From Microbulbifer agarilyticus (GTDB taxonomy: Bacteria > Pseudomonadota > Gammaproteobacteria > Pseudomonadales > Cellvibrionaceae): 64,000 nucleotides of DNA. The notes beneath the pieces were generated by a model. That model saw only the letters and a list, made by a program, of their open reading frames with translations. It was not told the origin of the DNA and made no database searches. Made by a program: the position numbers and the translations under genes. Positions 32,527 to 41,444 of this stretch are shown piece by piece (position 1 is the first letter of the stretch; each line of letters starts with the position of its first letter). The stretch lies in contig NZ_JAIUZM010000004.1 of assembly GCF_020171345.1 (NCBI RefSeq), positions 414,753 to 478,752 of the forward strand, read 5' to 3'.

Positions 32527-34464
32527 ATGAAAAAGCTCGCGCTAATAATCGCTGCTGCCACTTTCACCCTGGCAGGCTGTGACCGTGACTCTACTGAAAC
32601 CGAGGCGGCAGTCTCTGAGAGTGCCACTTCTGAAACCGTGCAGGGTGCAGCGGAAAACACAGCGGCCGCCAATGCGGAGATGAACACCGCCGACAGTAAT
32701 GGGCAACCGAGCGCGGAGGATGCCAAGGCATTCCTGGCTGACGCCCAGGCCCGTCTGGAAAAAATGGCCCAGGAAGCGAGCCATGCGAGCTGGGTAGCCT
32801 CTACTTATATCAATCTGGATTCCCAGTACACCGAAGCCCTGGCGATGGAGCGCTATACCGCGCTTGCGGTCGAGCTGGCCGGTGAGGCGGCCAAGTTCGA
32901 TAACGTGGATCTCGACCCCGAAACCCGCCGCATGCTGACCATGCTCAAGCAGGGCCTGGTTTTTCCCGCCCCGAATGACCCGGAAATGACCGCGGAGCTT
33001 GCGCAAATTGGTTCCAAAATGCAGGGCATGTACGGTGCCGGCAAGTACTGCCCCGAGGAAACCGCGGGACTGGATCCGACCGTCAAGGAAGAAGGCAAAT
33101 GCTTCACCCTGACGGAAATGGGCCAGATGATGGCCAACAGCCGCGACCCCAAATTGCTGAAAGATCTCTGGGTTGGCTGGCGCAAGGTTGCGCCGCCGAT
33201 GAAGCCACTCTACGAGCGCCAGGTTGAGATCGGAAATGCCGGTGCCAAGGATCTGGGTTACGACAATCTCAGCGTGATGTGGCGCTCCAAGTACGACATG
33301 CCGGCGGACGAATTTGCCGCAGACATGGACAACCAATGGAACAAGGTGAAGCCCCTGTACAAGGCGCTCCACTGCCACGTACGCGCAAAACTGAACGAGC
33401 ATTATGGCGATAAAGTAGCGCCGGCAAGCGGCAAAATTCCGGCGCACTTGCTCGGCAATATGTGGGCGCAGGAGTGGGGCAACATTTACGATATCGTCAA
33501 AGATGACGATATGGAGGCACCCTACGATCTCACCGAGCTGGTGGTAAATTCCGGCATGACCGAACAGGATATGGTGAAGACCGGCGAGAAGTTTTTTACT
33601 TCACTCGGCTTTAAACCGCTGCCGGACACCTTCTGGGAGCGCTCTCAGTTTGTGCAGCCAAAAGACCGCGATGTGGTTTGCCATGCGAGTGCCTGGAACC
33701 TGGATGGCCAGGACGATATCCGCATCAAGATGTGCATCAACAAGACCGGTGAAGACCTGATCACCGTCCACCACGAGTTGGGGCACAACTTCTATCAGCG
33801 TATCTACAACCAGCAGCCGTTCCTGTACAAAGAAGGCGCCAATGACGGCTTCCACGAGGCGGTGGGGGATACCATCGCGCTGTCCATCACACCCAAGTAC
33901 CTGAAAGAAATCGGCCTGATGGATGAGATCCCCGGTGAAGACAAGGATCTCGGTTATCTGATGCAGCAGGCACTGGATAAGATTGCATTCCTGCCGTTCG
34001 GTCTGCTGGTGGATAAATGGCGCTGGCAGGTGTTCAACGGCGAAGTTGCCCCCGGTGATTACAACAAGGCGTGGTGGCAACTGCGCGAAGAGTATCAGGG
34101 CATTACCCCGCCGGTAGAGCGCAGCGAAGCGAACTTCGATCCGGGTGCCAAGTACCATATTCCAGGAAATACGCCATACGCCCGCTACTTTTTAGCGCGT
34201 ATTCAGCAGTTCCAGTTCCACCGCGCGCTCTGCGAGGCCGCCGGTGAAACCGGGCCGTTGCACCGCTGTTCCATCTACAAAAACAAAGCGGCCGGAGAAA
34301 AGCTGCGCAACATGTTGGCCATGGGCGCAAGCAAGCCGTGGCCGGATGCTATGGAAGCACTCACTGGTGAGCGCGAACTGGATGCCACCGCGATTGTGGA
34401 TTATTTCCAGCCGCTGATGGTGTATCTGGAAGAGCAAAATAAAGACCGCGACTGTGGTTGGTAA
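32527..34464 (+). CDS. M2 family metallopeptidase (ACE-like dipeptidyl carboxypeptidase) lipoprotein
   Basis: 645 residues. Lipoprotein signal MKKLALIIAAATFTLAGC (Cys18), an acidic linker to about 65, then the M2 domain. The zinc motif HELGH is at 416-420 and the third ligand Glu lies in NDGFHEAVGD about 28 residues later. It is related to angiotensin-converting enzyme and cleaves dipeptides from peptide C-termini, probably in the periplasm or at the cell surface. Clear GAGGAAG site ahead of the ATG. With the DUF885 and S9A lipoproteins it suggests peptide feeding. Confidence 0.94.
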   Translation: MKKLALIIAAATFTLAGCDRDSTETEAAVSESATSETVQGAAENTAAANAEMNTADSNGQPSAEDAKAFLADAQARLEKMAQEASHASWVASTYINLDSQYTEALAMERYTALAVELAGEAAKFDNVDLDPETRRMLTMLKQGLVFPAPNDPEMTAELAQIGSKMQGMYGAGKYCPEETAGLDPTVKEEGKCFTLTEMGQMMANSRDPKLLKDLWVGWRKVAPPMKPLYERQVEIGNAGAKDLGYDNLSVMWRSKYDMPADEFAADMDNQWNKVKPLYKALHCHVRAKLNEHYGDKVAPASGKIPAHLLGNMWAQEWGNIYDIVKDDDMEAPYDLTELVVNSGMTEQDMVKTGEKFFTSLGFKPLPDTFWERSQFVQPKDRDVVCHASAWNLDGQDDIRIKMCINKTGEDLITVHHELGHNFYQRIYNQQPFLYKEGANDGFHEAVGDTIALSITPKYLKEIGLMDEIPGEDKDLGYLMQQALDKIAFLPFGLLVDKWRWQVFNGEVAPGDYNKAWWQLREEYQGITPPVERSEANFDPGAKYHIPGNTPYARYFLARIQQFQFHRALCEAAGETGPLHRCSIYKNKAAGEKLRNMLAMGASKPWPDAMEALTGERELDATAIVDYFQPLMVYLEEQNKDRDCGW

Positions 34465-34712
34465 TCGCTAGTAATCGCTGGTCTTTCCTGTTGCATGAGT
34501 CTATTGCCTGACCCTATTGGCCGCTTAGAAATTGCCAATGGGGTTAGGGGTTTGAATCAGAATTTGTGACCTTAGAATGAGTCAAGATTTGTTGTAAGTC
34601 GGGTGGGGTGCTTTTGCCTGCAATCTATCCGGCCCGGTAACCGCGATCGTTCATTCGAAGCGCTTTACCGGCTCAAACGGAATGTAATCGATTCACACAA
34701 ACGAGGTTGCTA

Positions 34713-35183
34713 ATGAGCAATATTGATATCGGTATCGGTGAAAAGGATCGCGAAAAAGTAGCAGAGGGTTTGAAACGCCTTTTGGCAGATTCCTACACGC
34801 TTTATCTGCAAACCCATAACTTTCACTGGAATGTTACCGGGCGCCTGTTCAGGGAACTGCACCTGATGTTCGAGGAGCATTACACCGAATTGGCGACAGC
34901 GGTGGACGACATCGCGGAGCGCATTCGTACGCTGGACGTTATCGCCCCCGCTACCTATAAAGCGTTTGCGGAACTGAGCTCGGTTAAGGAGGTGGAAGAC
35001 GTACCTGCAGCAGAGGAAATGGTGCGAATCCTTACCCAGGGGCACGAACAGGTGGTGAAAACCTGTCGCGATGTGTTGAAGGCCGCGCAAGATGCGGATG
35101 ATGAATCCACTGCGGCGCTGGTCAGTGACCGTATGCGTGTGCATGAGAAAACCGCGTGGATGTTGCGCGCCACCTCGCAGTGA
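34713..35183 (+). CDS. dps: Dps-family ferritin-like DNA-protection protein
   Basis: 156 residues. [14 protein letters not shown] (His ligands), [26 protein letters not shown] (Asp/Glu ferroxidase ligands) are the Dps intersubunit iron site. Twelve-mers oxidise and store iron with peroxide as oxidant and protect DNA. The Lys-rich N-terminal tail of E. coli Dps is absent, so DNA binding is uncertain. The ATG at 34713 has GAGG ahead. Monocistronic, with a strong terminator. Confidence 0.93.
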   Translation: MSNIDIGIGEKDREKVAEGLKRLLADSYTLYLQTHNFHWNVTGRLFRELHLMFEEHYTELATAVDDIAERIRTLDVIAPATYKAFAELSSVKEVEDVPAAEEMVRILTQGHEQVVKTCRDVLKAAQDADDESTAALVSDRMRVHEKTAWMLRATSQ

Positions 35184-35198
35184 CCTCTGTATGTTTTC

Positions 35199-35227
35199 GA
35201 AAAAACCGGCCCATGGCCGGTTTTTTT
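35199..35227 (+). terminator. Rho-independent terminator of dps
   Basis: Stem AAACCGGCC/GGCCGGTTT with loop CAT and seven T, 20 bases after the dps stop. Confidence 0.92.
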
Positions 35228-35255
35228 ATGTCTGCGGTTTATGTGCTTGTGCGGA

Positions 35256-36170
35256 CTAATCTGCGCCCGGTCGCTGGTGTTCGCTTAACGCAATGGCTGC
35301 AAACGCCTGGGCCGGCGCCGAGAGTGCGCCCACTTCCCGCGCCAGAATGCCCACCGGGTGGCAGACCACCGGCTCTGCGAGTGGTTTGCATACCAGCCCA
35401 TAGGATTGCATCTGTCCGATACACAGACTGGGTGCGGCACTGACGCCGAGCCCGCTTTTTACCAGCCGGCCGATGGTGCTGAGTTGGTAGGCTTCACACA
35501 GTAATCGCGGGGCCGCGTCGCCGGCGGCTCCGCTTTGCGAGAACGCGGCGTCGGTCCAGCGGCGCACTGCCGACCCCCGGTTCATTGCGATAAATGGCTC
35601 CCGTGCCAGATCCTGCCAGCGCACCAGGTCGTTGTTTTCCAGCGGGTGCCCTTTGGGTAGCACGGCGACAAACCGATCATCGCCGATGGGGGTAAATGTG
35701 AGACTGCCGAGATCATCTGGACGAAAGCTGAACCCTAACTCGGCGCGGCCTTCCTGCACGGCGCTGATTACCCGTTCCATCACAATATCCTCCAGCACGA
35801 TATTGATATCCGGATAGCGTTGGTGGAACTCGCGCAGTAGTTCCGGCATGTGATTCAAGGCAAAGGCAGGGATGGCGGCAATCGACAGCTGCCCCTGCTG
35901 CAGGCGGAAGCGTTGCTGCACTGCGTCCAGGGTGTTATCCCAGTTGTGCAGCAGCTGCTGTGCGCGTTCGACAAAGGCCGCGCCCTCCGGTGTAAGCACA
36001 AGCTGGCGCCCATCACGACTGAACAGGGTGCCACCCAGGGATTCCTCCAGGCTGCGGATTGCAATGGATATGGCCGGCTGCGACACATGCAGCTGGGCGC
36101 TCGCTTCCGCCAGGCTGTGGGTTGTGGCCACGGCGACGAATGCGCGCAGTTGTTTGATGGTCGTGCTCAT
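35256..36170 (-). CDS. LysR-type transcriptional regulator
   Basis: 304 residues. The N-terminal winged helix (IKQLRAFVAVATTHSLAEASAQLHVSQPAISIAIRSLEESLGGTLFSRDGRQLVLTPEG) is followed by a substrate-binding domain from about 90. It is divergent from acetoacetyl-CoA synthetase with 274 bases between, so it probably controls that gene; the effector is unknown. The region near its start holds TTTAAATTAGTTTAAA at about 36219-36234, a T-N11-A type dyad suitable for LysR binding. Confidence 0.92.
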   Translation of the reverse strand: MSTTIKQLRAFVAVATTHSLAEASAQLHVSQPAISIAIRSLEESLGGTLFSRDGRQLVLTPEGAAFVERAQQLLHNWDNTLDAVQQRFRLQQGQLSIAAIPAFALNHMPELLREFHQRYPDINIVLEDIVMERVISAVQEGRAELGFSFRPDDLGSLTFTPIGDDRFVAVLPKGHPLENNDLVRWQDLAREPFIAMNRGSAVRRWTDAAFSQSGAAGDAAPRLLCEAYQLSTIGRLVKSGLGVSAAPSLCIGQMQSYGLVCKPLAEPVVCHPVGILAREVGALSAPAQAFAAIALSEHQRPGAD

Positions 36171-36444
36171 GGATAGCCGGGCTTACGTCAAATATAAGTA
36201 AAAATTAACAAATATTAAGAAGTTTAAATTAGTTTAAAGTGTTAGACCAAGGCATGATTGTGTACATGGCGAGACCGCGAATAATGGTCAACCATTCATA
36301 CGGGCGCTGACAGCGCGCGCGAGCTCCGCAATACAGCTCCGTAACTTGGCCCCGTAACTTGGCCCTTATCAAGGCCCTGAACCCACACCGGTGGGGCGGG
36401 GTGAAGCAGAACGTCGGAATAGAACAACGAGAGAAACCGCCGCA

Positions 36445-38418
36445 ATGAATAACCCCGTGCAACCCCTTTGGCAGCCCACCGCGGAAGCGATTGCCGCTAC
36501 GCAGATGGACCAGTTTCGCCGTCAGGTAAACGAACTGCACCAGCAGTCGCTGCCGGATTACCACGCCCTGCATCAGTGGTCTGTGGATAACCGCGAAGCC
36601 TTCTGGAACCAGCTGTGGGATTTTGGCGAGGTGATTGCCAGTGAGCGCGGTGAGCGCGTCCTGGGTAAAGACACCATGCCGGGGGCGGAATGGTTCCCCG
36701 ACGCACGCCTGAACTTTGCCGAGAACCTGCTGCGCTTCCGCGACGACAAGGCGGCGCTGGTTGAGCGCCTGGAAAATGGTCGCCGCCGCGAACTCAGCTA
36801 CCGCGAGCTGTTTGCCGAGGTGGAGAAACTGGCTGCGGCGCTGGCCAATGCGGGTGTGGGCAAGGGCGATCGTGTTGCCGGCTTTATGCCGAACATTATC
36901 GATACCGCGGTGGCCATGCTTGCCACCACCAGCCTGGGTGCCATCTGGACCTCCTGCTCGCCGGACTTTGGTATCAACGGTGTGCTGGACCGCTTCGGCC
37001 AGGTGGGCCCCAAGGTGCTGTTTGCCTGTGAGGGCTATTTCTACAACGGCAAAACCATCGATTCGCTGCCGCGTCTTGAGCAGATCGTCGACCAGATCGA
37101 ATCAATCCAGCAGCTGGTAGTGGTGCCGGTGGCGCGCTCGCCAGAGCAAACAGAAGCTGATATTTCCGGTTTGGATCGCGCAGTCAGCCTGCGTGCATTT
37201 GTGGAAAACGCGCCTGCGCGACCACTTACCTTCGAGCAGACCGAGTTTAATCACCCGCTGTACATCATGTACTCCTCCGGTACCACCGGTGTACCCAAGT
37301 GCATTGTGCACGGGGTGGGCGGCACGCTGCTGCAACACATCAAAGAGCATCGCCTGCACACGGATATTTCCCGCAGCGACACGCTGTTCTACTTCACCAC
37401 CTGTGGCTGGATGATGTGGAACTGGCTGATTAGTGGACTAACTTGTGGCGCAACCCTGGTGCTCTACGATGGCTCGCCGTTCTACCCGGCGGCCGAGTGC
37501 CTGTGGGACATGGCCGATGAGGAAAGTATCAGCGTGTTTGGCACCAGCGCCAAATATATTGCCGCGCTGGAGAAGGCCGGGTGCAAGCCCCGCGAGAGCC
37601 ATAAACTCGAGCGCCTGCGCGCGGTGTTGTCCACCGGCTCACCGCTGGCCCACGAAGGCTTCCGCTACGTCTATCGCGACATTAAATCCGCCCTGTGCCT
37701 GAGTTCGATCTCAGGGGGTACCGATATCATTTCCTGCTTTGCGCTGGGCAACCCGACACTGCCGGTTTACCCGGGGGAACTGCAGTGCCGCGGCCTGGGT
37801 ATGGCGGTGCAGGTATGGAGCGACGATGGCAAGCCGGTGCTGGAAGAGAAGGGCGAGCTGGTATGTGCGACGTCCTTCCCCTGTATGCCGATCGGTTTCT
37901 GGAACGATCCGGATGGCAGCAAGTACCACGGCGCTTACTTTGACAGCTGGCCGGGTGTCTGGGCCCACGGTGACTATGCAGAAATCACCGAGCACGGTGG
38001 CGTGATCATTTACGGTCGTTCCGATGCTGTGCTGAATCCCGGTGGCGTGCGTATCGGCACCGCGGAAATCTACCGTCAGGTGGAAAAGGTCGAGGAGGTG
38101 CTGGATAGCATCTGTATTGGCCAGGAGTGGCGCGACGACGTGCGCGTGGTGTTGTTCGTGGTACTGCGCGAGGGGCTCACGCTGGATGACGACCTGATCC
38201 AGAAAATCCGTACCACCATCCGCGCCAATACCACGCCGCGCCATGTGCCGGCAAAGGTGATTCAGGTGGCGGATATCCCGCGTACCATCAGTGGCAAGAT
38301 TGTGGAGCTGGCAGTGCGCAACGTGGTGCACGGTAAACCGGTAAAAAATCAGGAAGCACTGGCGAACCCGGAAGCACTCAAACTCTACGAAGATCTTGAG
38401 GCGCTGGCCGGCGAGTAA
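36445..38418 (+). CDS. Acetoacetyl-CoA synthetase (acetoacetate-CoA ligase)
   Basis: 657 residues of the ANL adenylating superfamily. The AMP-binding P-loop is YIMYSSGTTGVPKCIVHG. The acetoacetyl-CoA synthetase branch is indicated by TTCGWMMWNWLISGL, SGGTDIISCF, GIRIGTAEIYR-like RIGTAEIYRQVE, and DIPRTISGKIVE with the catalytic Lys near the C-terminus. It activates acetoacetate with ATP and CoA, linking ketone bodies or polyhydroxybutyrate breakdown to central metabolism. The ATG at 36445 matches the family start. Followed by a strong terminator; a divergent LysR gene is upstream. Confidence 0.93.
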   Translation: MNNPVQPLWQPTAEAIAATQMDQFRRQVNELHQQSLPDYHALHQWSVDNREAFWNQLWDFGEVIASERGERVLGKDTMPGAEWFPDARLNFAENLLRFRDDKAALVERLENGRRRELSYRELFAEVEKLAAALANAGVGKGDRVAGFMPNIIDTAVAMLATTSLGAIWTSCSPDFGINGVLDRFGQVGPKVLFACEGYFYNGKTIDSLPRLEQIVDQIESIQQLVVVPVARSPEQTEADISGLDRAVSLRAFVENAPARPLTFEQTEFNHPLYIMYSSGTTGVPKCIVHGVGGTLLQHIKEHRLHTDISRSDTLFYFTTCGWMMWNWLISGLTCGATLVLYDGSPFYPAAECLWDMADEESISVFGTSAKYIAALEKAGCKPRESHKLERLRAVLSTGSPLAHEGFRYVYRDIKSALCLSSISGGTDIISCFALGNPTLPVYPGELQCRGLGMAVQVWSDDGKPVLEEKGELVCATSFPCMPIGFWNDPDGSKYHGAYFDSWPGVWAHGDYAEITEHGGVIIYGRSDAVLNPGGVRIGTAEIYRQVEKVEEVLDSICIGQEWRDDVRVVLFVVLREGLTLDDDLIQKIRTTIRANTTPRHVPAKVIQVADIPRTISGKIVELAVRNVVHGKPVKNQEALANPEALKLYEDLEALAGE

Positions 38419-38496
38419 GTGATATCGGCGGGATAAGCGAACAAGGGAGGGCGCTATACTGCGTTCTCTCCGCTAGCCGAATGTTAAACAGCACAT

Positions 38497-38531
38497 TGCC
38501 GGGCTAAAGGAGATTGGCCCGGCATTTTTTT
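38497..38531 (+). terminator. Rho-independent terminator of acetoacetyl-CoA synthetase
   Basis: Perfect 8-bp stem TGCCGGGC/GCCCGGCA (38497-38504 with 38517-38524) followed by seven T. Confidence 0.9.
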
Positions 38532-38558
38532 GCTGGTCATGAGTAGGCAGGTATGGGA

Positions 38559-38714
38559 TCAGGCCGCTTGCTGTTCCGCCTGCTGTGCGAGTTCCTGATC
38601 CATTTTGCGAAACGCCATACGGGTGAAGTAACCGCCCATCAGGCACACAAAACCGATGATGCCGAGGCTCAGTAGGCCAGAAAAGCTGGTGAACAGGTCG
38701 ATCAGTGCGTCCAT
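38559..38714 (-). CDS. DUF3149 family membrane miniprotein
   Basis: 51 residues, start MDALIDLFTSFSGLLSLGII, one transmembrane helix (about 13-30), then a charged amphipathic tail RMAFRKMDQELAQQAEQQAA. The layout and the LFTSFSGLLSLG and FxRMAFRKMDQ segments match DUF3149, a small family of unknown function common in gammaproteobacteria. AGGAGT lies 5 bases ahead of the ATG. A perfect FNR/Anr site at 38784-38797 sits at the right distance for oxygen-limited activation, which suggests a role under low oxygen. It points toward the acetoacetyl-CoA synthetase gene, tail to tail. Confidence 0.85.
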   Translation of the reverse strand: MDALIDLFTSFSGLLSLGIIGFVCLMGGYFTRMAFRKMDQELAQQAEQQAA

Positions 38715-39054
38715 TTTCTACTCCTATTGCATTGCTGCTCTCTCTTGATTGATTCCAGTGTATGCAGCCGCCCAAGTGAGTACTTGATTTGGATCAATCG
38801 CCCCGCAGGTTCTGGTTTTTGCTGGGTTCCCGGGCGGGCATTACGACAAACTTCTGAAACAACCCATCAACGCAGTGATTTCTCCCGCCGCGATGCCGCG
38901 CGGATTCATTATTTTCGTGTCTACTCGGTATCGTTCTGTTGCTGCCCGCGTATTGAGCTGGGGCTTGCCCTGGACATGTCTGATCCGCCAAACTGCGCTA
39001 CCCTGTGGGGTAATGATACCCCGCTAATAAACCATAAATTCACGGAAGATCTGC
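38715..39054. other. Intergenic region between DUF3149 and the 128-residue gene
   Basis: The left part carries the FNR-type promoter described separately. From about 38800 to 39054 I see no gene, strong hairpin or obvious operator; the plus-strand gene at 39055 must have its promoter here but no convincing -35/-10 pair stands out. Confidence 0.4.
38757..38797 (-). promoter_or_regulatory. FNR/Anr-dependent class II promoter of the DUF3149 gene
   Basis: TTGATTTGGATCAA at 38784-38797 is a perfect FNR/Anr box (TTGAT-N4-ATCAA). On the minus strand a -10 box TACACT is at 38762-38757, giving a predicted start near 38750 and placing the centre of the FNR box about 41 bases upstream, the canonical class II position. 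The predicted leader to the ATG is about 35 nt. Confidence 0.75.
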
Positions 39055-39441
39055 ATGATTACCTATCTGTATTGGGCCGCAGTGATCGCACTGGTGGTCT
39101 TGAGCTTGTTTGCCGGTGGGCGCCTGGGCAGCCTCAGCAAAGGCGCGATTGTCGCAGCCATCATTTTTTTGGTGGGTTGGCTCGCCTATTACTTCCATTT
39201 CGAACAGGTGTTTGTAAAACGCTTTGGTGGCGTGATGTATATCAGCGTGCCGTCTGGACAACGGCATCTCGGGGCCACCTGGAAGGATGACAACCTGTGG
39301 GTTGAGAATTACGACCCCGAATCCAATGAGTGTATTTTCACCGAGTACTCCAAGGGCAATCTGCTGGAAGGCCGCGTGGTCATCAAAAATTGCAATCCTT
39401 TGATCGAGGCAAAAGAGCGCCCGACGATCCCTGCCCGCTAG
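39055..39441 (+). CDS. Small membrane protein, function unknown
   Basis: 128 residues. Two membrane helices, about 2-20 and 30-48, are followed by a soluble domain of about 75 residues (MYISVPSGQRHLGATWKDDNLWVENYDPESNECIFTEYS... in segments) with two Cys that could form a disulfide (NECIF and KNCNP). No family recognised. Good GGAAG site ahead of the ATG. It precedes tamA by 90 bases on the same strand and might be cotranscribed, though nothing else ties it to TAM. Confidence 0.75.
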   Translation: MITYLYWAAVIALVVLSLFAGGRLGSLSKGAIVAAIIFLVGWLAYYFHFEQVFVKRFGGVMYISVPSGQRHLGATWKDDNLWVENYDPESNECIFTEYSKGNLLEGRVVIKNCNPLIEAKERPTIPAR

Positions 39442-39530
39442 AAAATGTATTTGGAGGTGTCTGGAGAGCATTGAAAGGGGAGGACTCATCGCCCGGGGCA
39501 GGATGCGGCCGGGTATTAAATGGTTAAATT

Positions 39531-41441
39531 GTGGTGAATACCGCAGGCGTCGTTGAGACGGAAGCAACTTTTTTCGTTTCGCGGCGTCGCAGTAGGAGTG
39601 GTTGGCAAACGGATTTGGTCTTGCGCGATTCTCTTCCCGCTCGCGGAGCGGAATTTCTTCGATACATCTCTGTTGTTCTTTTGTCGGTACTTTTTTTGAT
39701 GCCGCACCCCACTGTTGCACTTCCATTTTTTGACCGTCTTCCTAAATTCAAAGTGCGCGTACTGGAAAACGCCGAACTGCAGGAGTGGTTGAAAGACCAA
39801 CTCAATGAACAGCGTAAATCCAGCAGCGTACTCAAGTCTTACGACGATCCTCAGGATGTGGCGCGCTATGAGCGCGGCACTCTGGAAAAGTTGCTGCGCT
39901 CCCGCGGTTATTACGATGGTCGGGTTCGACAGACGGTAGACAATGACGAGATTCTGTATCGGGTGGTGCCGGGGCAGGTTTTTCGAATCAAGTCGCTGCA
40001 AATCGATATGCCCCCTAGGCTCAAACCCGGTTTCCCCGGTGTTGGGCTGCAGGTCGGTGATCCATTGGAGGCAGTGAAGGTCACCGAGGGCGTCAAGAAA
40101 ATAGAAACCTACCTGGCCGAAAATGCGTGTCTGCTCGAACTGGATGTGGACTACAAGGCCACGGTTATCCATAGCGAACATGCCGCACGGTTAGAGTACC
40201 GGGTTGCGCCCAGCCCAGAAGTCCGTATAGGACAGCTGTATGTGGAAGGCGTCACCAGTATTAATGAGCCCTACCTGCGCAAGCGCCTGCAGTTATCGAC
40301 GGGCGATTGCTTTAATCGCGCAAAACTCGATGCCGCCAAACTGCGCATGTTGCGCACCAACCTGATCGCAGGGGTGAATACCGAGGTCTCAGAGCCCTAT
40401 GACGGTACGGTTGATATCACCTTCCTGCTGACCGAGCGCAAACACCGCACCGTACGTCTCGGCGTGGGGTATACCTCCGACGAGGGCGCAGGTGTTTCTG
40501 CCGGATGGGAGCACCGCAATATCCTCGGCCGTGGGGAAAAGATCGAGGTAGAAACCCGCGTCAACGAGGTCAAGCAGTCGATCAAGACCGAAATCCTGGT
40601 GCCGCGTTTCTTCCGCGACGACCAGAACTTCTCGGCCAAGGCCGAAGCGTCCAATGAAGAGCGCGACTCCTACGACGCCGAGTCCGTCACCATCGGCGGC
40701 ACCATCTCTCGCCGGCATACCAAGCACCGCACCTTCAGTATCGGTAGCGAACTGAAATTCAGTGAGGTGCAGGAGGAGGGCGAGGAAAGTGAAAACTACA
40801 ATCTGCTGTCGTTCCCTCTCGGCCTGAAGATCGATACCACCGATAACCTGCTGGATGCCCGCCGCGGTGCCACCGTCGCGTTTGAGGTGAAGCCCTATTT
40901 TGACCTGCGTAATAGCGGTACCCGCTTCGTCAAAAATACGCTGGTAGCCACTGGCTATCTCACCGGTGACGACGTGCGCTTTGACCCGACGCTCGCACTG
41001 CGCATCAAGGCCGGTGTCATCAATGGGATCGACAACCTCGAGATTCCTGCTGACGAACGTTTTTACGCGGGCGGCGGCGGCTCGGTGCGGGGCTACAGCT
41101 ACCAGGCACTTGGCCCGCGCCGGCTGATCCCATCGACGGTTGCGGGAGAGCCACCGACACTTTCTGACCCCATCGGTGGTCGGGCGCTTAGTGAAGTTTC
41201 GCTCGAGGGACGGTTTCGCTTTACCGAGTCCTGGGGTGGGGTGCTGTTTGTGGATGGCGGTAATGCCTATGAGGATCCTCAGCCAAGTTTTGACGACCTC
41301 TACTGGGGTGTCGGGCTGGGGGTGCGTTACATGACCTCGTTTGCGCCATTAAGGTTTGATATTGCCTTCCCATTGGATCGTCGTGACGGTCTTGATGACA
41401 GCAGTTACCAGATCTATGTCAGCCTCGGGCAGGCGTTCTGA
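39531..41441 (+). CDS. tamA: Translocation and assembly module outer-membrane protein TamA
   Basis: Up to 636 residues. A hydrophobic export signal lies at about 45-64 (YISVVLLSVLFLMPHPTVA). Three POTRA domains span about 70-290, followed by a 16-strand Omp85 barrel to the C-terminal Phe (VSLGQAF). The Omp85 loop-6 motif appears as GGGGSVRGYSYQALGP at about 512. TamA with TamB promotes insertion of some outer-membrane proteins and lipid traffic. The start is uncertain: GTG at 39531 gives a long, positively charged pre-signal region; TTG at 39614 or 39620 would be more usual. tamB begins three bases after the stop. Confidence 0.92.
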   Translation: MVNTAGVVETEATFFVSRRRSRSGWQTDLVLRDSLPARGAEFLRYISVVLLSVLFLMPHPTVALPFFDRLPKFKVRVLENAELQEWLKDQLNEQRKSSSVLKSYDDPQDVARYERGTLEKLLRSRGYYDGRVRQTVDNDEILYRVVPGQVFRIKSLQIDMPPRLKPGFPGVGLQVGDPLEAVKVTEGVKKIETYLAENACLLELDVDYKATVIHSEHAARLEYRVAPSPEVRIGQLYVEGVTSINEPYLRKRLQLSTGDCFNRAKLDAAKLRMLRTNLIAGVNTEVSEPYDGTVDITFLLTERKHRTVRLGVGYTSDEGAGVSAGWEHRNILGRGEKIEVETRVNEVKQSIKTEILVPRFFRDDQNFSAKAEASNEERDSYDAESVTIGGTISRRHTKHRTFSIGSELKFSEVQEEGEESENYNLLSFPLGLKIDTTDNLLDARRGATVAFEVKPYFDLRNSGTRFVKNTLVATGYLTGDDVRFDPTLALRIKAGVINGIDNLEIPADERFYAGGGGSVRGYSYQALGPRRLIPSTVAGEPPTLSDPIGGRALSEVSLEGRFRFTESWGGVLFVDGGNAYEDPQPSFDDLYWGVGLGVRYMTSFAPLRFDIAFPLDRRDGLDDSSYQIYVSLGQAF

Positions 41442-41444
41442 ACC

